Shown one piece after another: positions 16,784-23,461 of a stretch of DNA of 64,000 nt (its first letter is position 1; each line of letters begins with the position of its first letter). The stretch is from Roseiflexus sp. RS-1 (GTDB taxonomy: Bacteria > Chloroflexota > Chloroflexia > Chloroflexales > Roseiflexaceae). A model generated the notes under the pieces. It had not been told where the DNA came from. It saw only the letters and a program-made list of their open reading frames with translations, and did no database searches. Location of the stretch: contig NC_009523.1 in the NCBI RefSeq assembly GCF_000016665.1, forward strand, positions 4,277,501 to 4,341,500, in the 5' to 3' direction. Both the position numbers and the translations under genes were made by a program.

Positions 16784-17429
16784 TCAGACCCTGATCCGTC
16801 AGGGGATCGCCATGCTGCTGGAACTCGAACCAGACCTGGAAGTCGTCGGCGCGGTCGGCGACGGACGCGCCGCGATTGAGGCGGTCGAGCGCCTGCGTCC
16901 CGATGTGGTGCTGATGGATGTGCGCATGCCGGAAATGGACGGAGTGACGGCGACACGCGAGTTGCACCGCCGTTTCCCTGACGTCGGCGTGATCATTCTG
17001 ACGACCTTCGATGACGACGAGTATATTTTCGAGGGGTTGAAGGCAGGGGCGCGCGGGTATCTGCTGAAAGACATCAGCAGCGAAGAAATGGCGGAAGCGG
17101 TGCGAACGGTTGCGCGCGGCGAAGCGCTGATCCAGCCGAGTATCGCGCGCAAAGTCGTGGCTGAGTTCTCACGCCTGGCAGCCGGTTCGCCGCCGGCGCC
17201 GGAGCGAAGCCCACTGAAGCTGCCCGCTGCCCTGACCGAACGTGAACTGGACGTGCTCAAAGCGCTTGCCCGCGGCATGTCGAACAAAGAGATCGCCGCT
17301 GCACTGGTGATCACCGAGGGGACGGTCAAGACGCATATCTCGAACATCCTGGCAAAACTCGATGTGCGCGACCGAACACAGGCAGTGTTGAAGGCGCAGC
17401 AATTGCGGTTGTTGGAGAGTGAGAACTGA
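16758..17429 (+). CDS. response regulator, NarL/LuxR-HTH family
   Basis: A 223-residue regulator. The receiver domain starts MIRVLLVDDQTLIRQGIAML, has the phosphoacceptor Asp in VVLMDVRMPEMDG near residue 54 and the Lys in YLLKDISSEEMAEAV. The C-terminal HTH carries LTERELDVLKALARGMSNKE and TEGTVKTHISNILAKLDV. It overlaps the histidine kinase gene, so the pair is one operon, and the FtsX-type permease just upstream is the natural target. The last two sense codons and stop (GAG AAC TGA) belong to the heptanucleotide repeat that follows. Confidence 0.92.
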   Translation: MIRVLLVDDQTLIRQGIAMLLELEPDLEVVGAVGDGRAAIEAVERLRPDVVLMDVRMPEMDGVTATRELHRRFPDVGVIILTTFDDDEYIFEGLKAGARGYLLKDISSEEMAEAVRTVARGEALIQPSIARKVVAEFSRLAAGSPPAPERSPLKLPAALTERELDVLKALARGMSNKEIAAALVITEGTVKTHISNILAKLDVRDRTQAVLKAQQLRLLESEN

Positions 17430-17539
17430 GAACCAGGAACCGAGAACCAGGAACCGAGAACCAGGAACTGAGAACCAGGAACTGAGAACCAGGAACTGAG
17501 AACCGAGAACTGAGAACCAGGAACTGAGAACCGGGAACC
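17421..17539. repeat. heptanucleotide tandem repeat, 17 units
   Basis: Exactly 119 bases made of 17 heptamers that alternate between GAGAACY and AGGAACY. The first unit supplies the stop codon of the response regulator. The same repeat type occurs at 42859-42921 (9 units) and, on the other strand, at 60485-60554 (10 units). Short tandem heptamers of this sort resemble the STRR repeats of cyanobacteria. Confidence 0.95.
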
Positions 17540-17778
17540 GGGTAGCCTGACGTGCAATATCGACGATAGTGCGCATGCCATTGAATACTGGCGGTGTCAA
17601 CCAGAAGAATCGCACCCGCACCATACCGTGCAACGTGCGCTGCCGGACCCGCAACACCTGCCCTGGCGCAATCCCACGCACGATGATAGTGTATACTATG
17701 CGTGACGAGCCTATAGCCGTATGCTTGAAGGAGATGCGGATGGCGCACTTGCCGACAGTACTCGCGTACGCAATGCGT
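17540..17778. other. intergenic, nothing recognised
   Basis: About 240 bases between the heptamer array and the left end of the insertion sequence. Open frames here on the minus strand only extend the repeat translation and show no family features. Confidence 0.4.
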
Positions 17779-17854
17779 CTCAGAGGGCGATCAGAAAACC
17801 GGATTTGTGGTATCATGATAGTGACCATGCCGTTCTGATAAGGAGCAATCTGGT

Positions 17855-18680
17855 ATGCCACGACGTGCACTTCGATCCTATCCAACGAATTATGCGACCG
17901 ATCTGACCGATGAGCAATGGGCTGCTATCGCGCCACTCGTCGCCACCCCGTCGCCCAACGGCGGCCGCCCGACCGAAATCGATCGCCGCGCGATTGTCAA
18001 CGCCCTGCTGTACAAACATCGCACGGGCTGCCAATGGCGCATGCGTCCAAAAGATGTTCCGCCAATGAGCTCTGTTCGGTACTATTTCGACAAATGGAAT
18101 CGTGATGGAACATTCATCAAAATCAATGATACCTTGCGCAAACTGGCGCGACAAGCGTTGAATCGCGACCCGGAGCCGTCCATCAGCGTCCTGGACTCCC
18201 AATCCGTCAAAACGACCGAAGCAGGCGGAGAACGCGGCTACGATGGGGGAAAAAAAGGTCAACGGGCGCAAACGGCAATGCTGGGTTGATACAAATGGGT
18301 TCTTGCTGCGCGTGCTCGTCCATCCGGCAGACATTTCTGATACCGAAGGCGCGGAGTGGCTTTTGGCCGCGCATCATCAATCGTTTCCTCGGATGCAAGA
18401 AATTCGGGTGGATGAAGGCTACAAACAAGGGTTAAATGAATGGATGCAACAGAACACGACGATACGCCTGAATGTCATCGAAAAACCGCCTGGACAAAAG
18501 GGATGTGCGGTCATCCCGAAGCGATGGGTGGTAGAACGCTCGATTGCGTGGGCGGGACGCAATCGGTTGTTGCGGCGAATAATTATTCGCCGCAACAACC
18601 GCAACCCAGAATCAAGCGAAGCCTTTCTTTATCTCGGTTCTATTGCAATGCTCCTGAATAGGCTTTATCCGAGGTGTTAG
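17855..18680 (+). pseudogene. IS5-type DDE transposase split by a frameshift
   Basis: The first frame (17855-18289) begins MPRRALRSYPTNYATDLTDEQ, has LLYKHRTGCQWRMRP and the first catalytic Asp in SISVLDSQSVKTTE. At a run of seven A bases (18250-18256) the frame must shift to join 18243-18680, which supplies the second Asp (EIRVDEGYKQG) and the Glu (KRWVVERSIAW). Removing one A restores GYDGGKKVNGRKRQCWVDT in one frame. This may be programmed slippage on the A run or a simple inactivating insertion. After the Glu, the usual Lys-Asp-Tyr-Glu segment is replaced by the coding of a 38-bp palindrome (RLLRRIIIRRNNR), which argues for loss of function. Confidence 0.8.
18564..18601. repeat. perfect 38-bp palindrome inside the transposase gene
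   Basis: CGGTTGTTGCGGCGAATAA at 18564-18582 is the exact reverse complement of 18583-18601. It lies where related transposases encode a conserved Tyr-Glu region and changes that part of the protein. Confidence 0.95.
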
Positions 18681-18729
18681 TTTGTGATCACGCTCTCAGC
18701 CAGATTAAGCGTATTCAGGCGATAGCTGC

Positions 18730-18872
18730 ATGAATTTCCTCGTTGATGCCCATCTTCCACTCAAATGATGACCTCATTTTTATTTACTCGATCCATCGCT
18801 GACATTGAACAAGCATTAGAGACAAACGAGTATATCGAAATAAGTCGAACTGAGCTGATAATCCATATGTAG
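18730..18872 (+). pseudogene. remnant of a DUF5615 (PIN-like) toxin with the middle deleted
   Basis: ATG at 18730 opens MNFLVDAHLPLK, the usual N-terminus of DUF5615 proteins with an active-site Asp, and then hits a stop. The next bases read NDDLI and, after a small shift, LFTRSIADIEQALETNEYIE and ISRTELIIHM, the usual C-terminus of the same family. The ~60-70 residues that normally lie between (including the rest of the acidic active site) are gone. The region is AT-richer than its surroundings. No antitoxin partner is seen nearby; the IS lies just upstream. Confidence 0.6.
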
Positions 18873-18936
18873 AAAGATACGCCTGCAGGTTGCGAAGACG
18901 GGGTCTGCGGAGTCATAGTTAACCTGCTCACATGTC

Positions 18937-19983
18937 ATGGGGCAAAGTATGAAATCACCACTTAACTTCGGCGATACCTTCCAGCGTCTCAAGATTGCTA
19001 TCAGTATTTTGTTTCAATCCCAAAGCGAGAAAGCAGATATGAGTGATGTCTATTTTTGTTATCGACTTATTCTGGGCCGAATGCCGGATGCCGAAGGATG
19101 GCATAATTGGTCACGTCAGGTCGCTTCCGGGATGACCAGACATCAGCTTCTCAGGATGTTCTTAGGTTCACCAGAGTATCAAAGTAAAAATAGACTAGCA
19201 GCCATAGAGCGAGTGGAAACTGAAAGGTTTGTGTTGTTCGTTGATATGAATGATGGCGCCTATGCAGAGTCAATCTCCCAAAGTAAAGTTTACGAACCAC
19301 ACATTACAGACCTTCTCCAAAGCTTACTAAAGCCTGAGCATGTATTCTTAGATATTGGATGCAACGTTGGCTGGTTTTCTTTGATCGCGGCTTCGATTCT
19401 AAAAAAAGGCAAAGTGATTGGAGTTGAGCCCAATCAAAACAATCTTCAACTCCTTTACCGAAGCATGATCGAGAACCAGTTTGATAACATGGTCATCTAC
19501 CCATATGCAGCGACTGACAGGTCAAGGATACTTCAAATGAGCGGATATGGCCCTTACGCATATGTCCATTCCATCTTCAAGGATGCTGGTTTTACATATG
19601 TACAAGGCATTGCGATCGATGAATTAGTGCGTGATGAGAGCAGACTGGACGTTATCAAAATGGATATTGAAGGCCATGAACCTGTAGCGCTTCAGGGTAT
19701 GAGACGAACGATCGCCAGATATAGGCCGATTATCGTCTCTGAGTTTCATCCCAAAGCTATAAGGGAGTATTCCAGGCAGGAACCTCAAGACTACCTGGAA
19801 GCACTTGTTAGCATGGGGTATAGCCTTTCGGTGGTGGAACCGACCGGCAAGGTAATCGACTTTATCGATCCATCTGAGATTATGACCCATTGGCGCAATC
19901 TAAACCTGCAGTTTGACAGCAGAGATGCTATGCATCTCGATATACTTGCCAGGCCATCAAACCCTACTGAGCATTCGCTGTAA
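18937..19983 (+). CDS. FkbM-family methyltransferase with N-terminal DUF4214-like segment
   Basis: A 348-residue protein. Residues ~35-90 (CYRLILGRMPDAEGWHNWSR, LLRMFLGSPEY) resemble the DUF4214/phycobilisome-linker-like repeat often joined to glycan enzymes. The FkbM domain follows: HVFLDIGCNVGWFSLIAAS (S-adenosylmethionine binding), VIGVEPNQNNLQLLYRSM, LDVIKMDIEGHEPVALQGM and RPIIVSEFHP. Members O-methylate sugars of surface glycans or glycosylated natural products. The gene is clearly more AT-rich than the genome and sits in the accessory island, which suggests transfer. The start at 18949 is an alternative. It ends 22 bases before an attC-like site. Confidence 0.8.
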   Translation: MGQSMKSPLNFGDTFQRLKIAISILFQSQSEKADMSDVYFCYRLILGRMPDAEGWHNWSRQVASGMTRHQLLRMFLGSPEYQSKNRLAAIERVETERFVLFVDMNDGAYAESISQSKVYEPHITDLLQSLLKPEHVFLDIGCNVGWFSLIAASILKKGKVIGVEPNQNNLQLLYRSMIENQFDNMVIYPYAATDRSRILQMSGYGPYAYVHSIFKDAGFTYVQGIAIDELVRDESRLDVIKMDIEGHEPVALQGMRRTIARYRPIIVSEFHPKAIREYSRQEPQDYLEALVSMGYSLSVVEPTGKVIDFIDPSEIMTHWRNLNLQFDSRDAMHLDILARPSNPTEHSL

Positions 19984-20005
19984 GCGAGAGATGGCAAGCC
20001 CCGCC

Positions 20006-20068
20006 GCCCAGCATCGCGTGCATCTGACTCGCCTGGGCTGTCGCAGCATGTGAAGCATAGCGTTGGGC
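20006..20068 (+). other. attC-like site 1 (degenerate)
   Basis: GCCCAGC at 20006-20012 and the consensus integron core GTTGGGC at 20062-20068 bracket an imperfect inverted repeat (TGCATCTGAC on the left, the complement of AGTGAAGCA-like bases on the right). The left core differs from the consensus RYYYAAC at one base. The spacing of 63 bases is normal for attC. Taken alone this is weak; it gains weight from site 2. Confidence 0.45.
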
Positions 20069-20092
20069 GGCTGTATCCAAACAGGACGAGGA

Positions 20093-20645
20093 ATGCCTTG
20101 TTATCCTACGAGACGGCCGGAACAGGACACCCGCTCCTGCTGATACACGGCGCCCTTGTCAGCAGGAGAATGTGGCGTGATTCAGATCGCCGAATTCAGC
20201 AAGACCTATCAGGTAGTTGCCCCCGATCTCCCAGCGCACGGCGACTCACCCGAAGCCATCGGACCGTACACTACAGCGTGTCTTGCCAACGCGATCATTG
20301 ACCTGCTTGATTTCTTGAAGGTCGAACGAACCCATGTGTGCGGGCACTCCCTTGGCGGGATGGTTGCACAGCAATTGGCCGCTTCTCGCCCCGAGCGAGT
20401 AGCCAGACTTGTCCTGGCAGAGACGGCTTTCAGCACCCAGAGCTCGCGTGGGAACGTGTACAAACCTGGATGGCGATCTCGTTTATGAAGGTGATCCCAC
20501 AACGTATGCTTGTGGCCCTGTCAGCAAGGCAATATGCGAGAATACATCCTGGCGTCGCTCTATTCATCAAGCATGGAGATGGGGCGCTACGACCGCGAGA
20601 CTGCAATCCGAGTCATGAGGGCGGCGCTTGACTTTGACGGCATAG
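20093..20645 (+). pseudogene. alpha/beta hydrolase, decayed by several frameshifts
   Basis: Fragments in alternating frames reconstruct an alpha/beta hydrolase: LLSYETAGTGHPLLLIHGAL in one frame, QIAEFSKTYQVVAPDLPAHG and THVCGHSLGGMVAQQLAASR (nucleophile elbow GHSLGG) in the next, then AWERVQTWMAISFMKVIPQR, then MREYILASLYSSSMEMGRYD. At least three frameshifts (near 20180, 20440 and 20520) separate them. The gene lies between two attC-like sites on the same strand, as a cassette gene would. It is no longer able to make the enzyme. Confidence 0.85.
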
Positions 20646-20649
20646 GTTT

Positions 20650-20714
20650 GCCCAACCACTCGCTCCAGCCGACGTCCGCCTTTGGTAGCGCGGCTCAGCC
20701 GCAGATCGTTGGGC
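20650..20714 (+). other. attC-like integron recombination site 2
   Basis: The 65-base segment begins GCCCAAC (20650-20656, matching RYYYAAC) and ends GTTGGGC (20708-20714, matching GTTRRRY). Inside, CCAGCCGACG and GCGCGGCTCAG form the paired L boxes with one extra base on the left arm, in the same arrangement as the attC sites of resistance cassettes (AAGCCGACG ... GCGCGGCTTAA). The orientation agrees with the upstream hydrolase remnant. A further GCCCAAC half-site is at 20780-20786. Confidence 0.65.
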
Positions 20715-20881
20715 AGCACCATCATCGCTCGTCTCCATTTGATGTCCAGTTCCTGACCACGGTCAACCCTCGTCCCGCAGCCCAACGCTTATTCACTTCC
20801 TCTGCCGCAGAAGTGGTACAATGAATGTCGTGACACTGGGCCAATCTCCCGCCCGATGATGCGCTGGAACGTTGCGGGCAT

Positions 20882-21115
20882 ATGCGCTTTACTATTCTCA
20901 GCGACATCACTGAGGTCGAGACGATTGCGCTCAATCGTGGCATTCGCGAGGTCGCGCGTTTGCGGAAACAGTATGGACGTGGACGGTGGCGGAAGCGCAA
21001 AGGGGTCGCCACAGTGCTGCTTGCCGATGGAACAACGCGCACGGCTGAACTCCACTGGTACGAAGCTGCTGGAATTGGACCGAAGGAGTACAAGATTGAG
21101 CGATTCCTGGACTAG
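20882..21115 (+). CDS. small conserved protein, unknown function
   Basis: A 77-residue basic protein starting MRFTILSDITEVETIA with REVARLRKQYGRGRWRKRKG, VATVLLADGTTRTAELHWYE and ending IGPKEYKIERFLD. I know similar small proteins from cyanobacteria and Chloroflexota, usually without a function, but cannot name the family. The pattern of two or three strands with a basic N-terminal helix could bind nucleic acid. The next gene starts three bases after its stop, so they form a pair. Confidence 0.55.
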   Translation: MRFTILSDITEVETIALNRGIREVARLRKQYGRGRWRKRKGVATVLLADGTTRTAELHWYEAAGIGPKEYKIERFLD

Positions 21116-21118
21116 CCT

Positions 21119-21355
21119 ATGATACCGCTAACTGCAACTGAGCCGCGCTTTGCGATCTGCATCGCGAATACGGACTATCCCGCCGCCTTGGAAGTGCGGA
21201 AAATCTATCAAGTCCTGCCGGATGCCGATGCTGCCCAGCATCAGTATCTCCGGATTATTGATGAATCGGGCGAGGATTACCTGTACCCAGCGGCCTATTT
21301 TGTGCTGGTTGATTTACCAAAAGAGGTCCGGGAAGCGCTCCTCAAAGTGGCATAA
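21119..21355 (+). CDS. small conserved protein, partner of the preceding gene
   Basis: A 78-residue acidic protein: PRFAICIANTDYPAALEVRK, IYQVLPDADAAQHQYLRIID, ESGEDYLYPAAYFVLVDLP. It is of the same kind of short protein that often follows a partner like the one upstream. The acid/base pairing and tight spacing resemble toxin-antitoxin pairs, but no toxin fold is recognisable, so this is only a possibility. The stop codon directly abuts a MITE-like element. Confidence 0.55.
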   Translation: MIPLTATEPRFAICIANTDYPAALEVRKIYQVLPDADAAQHQYLRIIDESGEDYLYPAAYFVLVDLPKEVREALLKVA

Positions 21356-21433
21356 GAGCCTATCCGAAGAACCCGGCGGCACGCACGGCGATCACGCCAC
21401 AGGCGAAAAGGTTCCAGTTGTTCGGATAGGCGC
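21356..21433. mobile_element. MITE-like element, copy 1
   Basis: 78 bases with terminal inverted repeats GAGCCTATCCGAA and TTCGGATAGGCGC, of the kind found at the ends of many IS5/IS4-type elements. It has no coding capacity and starts at the base after a stop codon. It is nearly identical to copy 2 at 21616. Confidence 0.75.
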
Positions 21434-21615
21434 TTAGCACACCAGGTCGCATGACGGTTTCGCGTGGCGGAACGACGAACCTTGTGCGACAGGGTGGTTC
21501 CGCTCGCCGCCTGGCGACTGAAGTCGCGGCTGGCAGGCGGGAAGCCCGCCTGCGCGGGCGTGAGGGAGCGCATCCCGCTCGCCCGTAGACAAGCCCGTCG
21601 GACTTCCACGTCTTA
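21434..21615. repeat. hairpin-rich spacer between the two MITE copies
   Basis: About 180 bases with several REP-type palindromes, including GGCGGGAAGCCCGCC and GCGACTGAAGTCGC. No gene is seen. Confidence 0.5.
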
Positions 21616-21694
21616 GAGCCTATCCGAAGAATCCGGCGGCGCGCACGGCGATCACGCCGTAGGCGAAAAGGTTCCAGTTGTTCCGATAGGCTCT
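21616..21694. mobile_element. MITE-like element, copy 2
   Basis: Same orientation as copy 1 and about 90% identical, with ends GAGCCTATCCGAA and TTCCGATAGGCTC. It seems to interrupt a minus-strand gene start (21744). Confidence 0.75.
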
Positions 21695-21744
21695 AATCTC
21701 AACATCAGGTTGACCAGCAAGAACACAACGAACGAGCGTTTCAT
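21695..21744 (-). pseudogene. signal-peptide stub cut by MITE copy 2
   Basis: From ATG 21744, with AGGAGA upstream, the frame reads MKRSFVVFLLVNLML, a plausible signal peptide, and then enters the MITE and loses any further features. It looks like the remaining 5' end of a secreted-protein gene. Confidence 0.35.
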
Positions 21745-21861
21745 CGTTCGCATTCTCCTATGGCAATCAAGCTGATCAACGATTGGGGTGTCTATCGACG
21801 AGATAGTCCCTCGATCTGCGGCGATGCGACGCCGCAACCCGGACAGATCTCCAGCACCCGC

Positions 21862-22578
21862 TTACCTTCCTGCAAATACGTACCTCAAATAGCGCCAGGT
21901 CTCGCCCACCACGGCATTGGGGTCATCAGCGCGTGAAGCATCGCCAGCCGGTGATCCATACGCAGTCAATCCTTCGTCGCGCGCGACCTTGAGGGCGGTG
22001 AGCATCGCTGGAGGATCGACGACGATGACAACCGATGAGATCCCTTGCGCACGCGCCATATTCGCCGCAGCGCGCAAGCCCTCGACCAGCGACGCGCTCT
22101 CTTCTTCGATGAGCAACACCTGCGGCGGCGCCCCTTGATCGATCAGATACTGGCGCGCACGCGGCGCGACCGTGACGCCGGTCAGAATAATGCGACTGAC
22201 CATCCCACGACGGTAGAGATTGGCGGCATGATCACACTGCGCTTTTTGTTCAGATGTGAGCGCGCCGTCAACCGCCTCGCCTGGCACGACCGCAGCGCCA
22301 GCCGGGCGCGCTTCATCACGTCCGCTCTGCACGACAACCATTGCTGCCGTCAGCCCCAGCAGCAGGAGAGCGCTCGTCAGCACTGTCGCAATCCCGCGAC
22401 CGAGAGCGATGAGCGCACGGGTCACCGTCTTCAAACGTGGATGCCGGTTCACTGGATGCCTCGTTTGCCCGGTTTTCATAAGGCGATCGCCGGCGTCAGG
22501 AGCTCCTGTCAGAACGGTTGAGGTGCGGGTGTCTTCGTCGAGTCGCACACCCATCCGCTGCACATTGACAGCCGTCAT
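21862..22578 (-). CDS. DUF218/YdcF-like membrane-anchored protein
   Basis: A 238-residue protein. A single N-terminal helix (ATVLTSALLLLGLTAAMVVV) anchors a DUF218 domain outside the cytoplasm: AAVVPGEAVDGALTSEQKAQ, ANLYRRGMVSRIILTGVTV, the conserved VLLIEEESASLVEGLRAAA and VVIVVDPPAMLTALKVARDE. Members such as SanA and ElyC act in envelope maintenance; the biochemical role is not established. ATG at 22578 follows GGAGTGAAG. It is divergent from the PIG-L gene. Confidence 0.75.
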   Translation of the reverse strand: MTAVNVQRMGVRLDEDTRTSTVLTGAPDAGDRLMKTGQTRHPVNRHPRLKTVTRALIALGRGIATVLTSALLLLGLTAAMVVVQSGRDEARPAGAAVVPGEAVDGALTSEQKAQCDHAANLYRRGMVSRIILTGVTVAPRARQYLIDQGAPPQVLLIEEESASLVEGLRAAANMARAQGISSVVIVVDPPAMLTALKVARDEGLTAYGSPAGDASRADDPNAVVGETWRYLRYVFAGR

Positions 22579-22590
22579 CTTCACTCCAGG

Positions 22591-22603
22591 CGATTGGTAT
22601 AAT
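22591..22603 (+). promoter_or_regulatory. extended -10 promoter candidate for the PIG-L gene
   Basis: TTGGTATAAT contains TGnTATAAT, a perfect extended -10, 40 bases upstream of the PIG-L start. No good -35 is needed or seen. Confidence 0.5.
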
Positions 22604-22642
22604 ATACGGCAATTCGACACCTGTTGCTGAAGAGAACCCACC

Positions 22643-23326
22643 ATGACCGACGAACCAAAACGCGCGCTTGTGATCGGCGCCCATCCCGACGACAATGAGT
22701 TCGGCGCTGGCGGAACCATCGCCAAACTTGCCGATCAGGGATGGGACATCACCTTCATCATTGCCACCAACGGCAACAAGGGCAGCCATGACCCATCCAT
22801 GTCGTCGTTTCGCCTGTCCGAAATTCGTGAACAGGAGCAACGAGCCGCCGCCGAAGTGCTCGGAGTGCGCCGTGTCATCTTTCTGCGCAACAATGACGGC
22901 GAACTTGAACCCTCGCCTGCGCTGCGTGCGGAATTTGCGCTCTACATCCGCCATTTCAAACCGCACGCCATCTTTACCCACGATCCATGGAAGCATTATA
23001 TGCTCCACCCCGACCATCGCGCCGTCGGTTTCGCCGTGATCGAGGCGGTGGTCAGCGCGCGCGACCATCTGTTTCTGCCGGGGTTAGGTCAGATTGGAAT
23101 CGGGGTCTGGCGACCGGAGGCGCTCTATCTGTGGGGAGCGGAACAGCCGGATCACTTCGAAGATGTCTCAGATTATGTAGACCTGAAGATTGCGGCGCTG
23201 CGTGAGCATCACACGCAACTGGACGAGGTGCAGGGTTGGGAAGAGCGGGTGCGCCAGCGGATGGCGGAGGCTGGCAAAGATCACGGTTTTGCCGCTGCCG
23301 AAGCGTTCAAGAAACTGCCGGTGTAA
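22643..23326 (+). CDS. PIG-L family deacetylase (LmbE-like)
   Basis: A 227-residue zinc hydrolase. The metal site is LVIGAHPDDNEFGAGGTIAK plus HPDHRAVGFAVIEA, and TNGNKGSHDP and EVLGVRRVIFLRNNDGEL are also typical. The family removes N-acetyl groups from glucosamine-linked substrates (GlcNAc-PI, mycothiol and bacillithiol precursors). Which substrate applies is not visible from the neighbours. Length is normal. Confidence 0.9.
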   Translation: MTDEPKRALVIGAHPDDNEFGAGGTIAKLADQGWDITFIIATNGNKGSHDPSMSSFRLSEIREQEQRAAAEVLGVRRVIFLRNNDGELEPSPALRAEFALYIRHFKPHAIFTHDPWKHYMLHPDHRAVGFAVIEAVVSARDHLFLPGLGQIGIGVWRPEALYLWGAEQPDHFEDVSDYVDLKIAALREHHTQLDEVQGWEERVRQRMAEAGKDHGFAAAEAFKKLPV

Positions 23327-23374
23327 GCTGAATAGGGGCATGTGGAACTGTTCACCCATGGGATAACACACGCG

Positions 23375-23437
23375 CCTGGGAGCGAGGGCGTCCCGCCCTC
23401 GTCGCGCCTACGAGGGCAAGATGCCCTCGCTCCCAGG
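23375..23437. repeat. double-hairpin repeat between convergent genes
   Basis: CCTGGGAGCGAGGGC (23375-23389) and GCCCTCGCTCCCAGG (23423-23437) form a perfect 15-bp stem, with GCCCTCGT/ACGAGGGC nested inside. Similar words (GAGGGCACGATGCCCTCGCTCC) occur near 37490. It is between the convergent PIG-L and acetyltransferase genes and can act as a bidirectional terminator. Confidence 0.7.
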
Positions 23438-23461
23438 AGAAATGTGAACACGTATGTCTCG

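Larger units (their letters stand above)
17779..18699 (+). mobile_element. IS5-superfamily insertion sequence (921 bp)
   Basis: The ends form imperfect terminal inverted repeats: 17779-17797 and the complement of 18681-18699 match at 15 of 19 positions (CTGAGAGCGTGATCACAAA type). They enclose a two-frame DDE transposase. The size is typical of the IS427/IS1031-like groups of the IS5 superfamily. No clear target duplication is visible, and the transposase appears damaged, so the copy may be immobile. Confidence 0.75.

Noticed and set aside
17169-17885. Minus-strand frames with WFSVPGSQFLVL repeats
   Set aside because: These are translations of the heptanucleotide array, not proteins.
20715-20881. 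A third complete attC site using the GCCCAAC at 20780
   Set aside because: No matching GTTRRRY partner follows at a suitable distance, so it is only a half-site.
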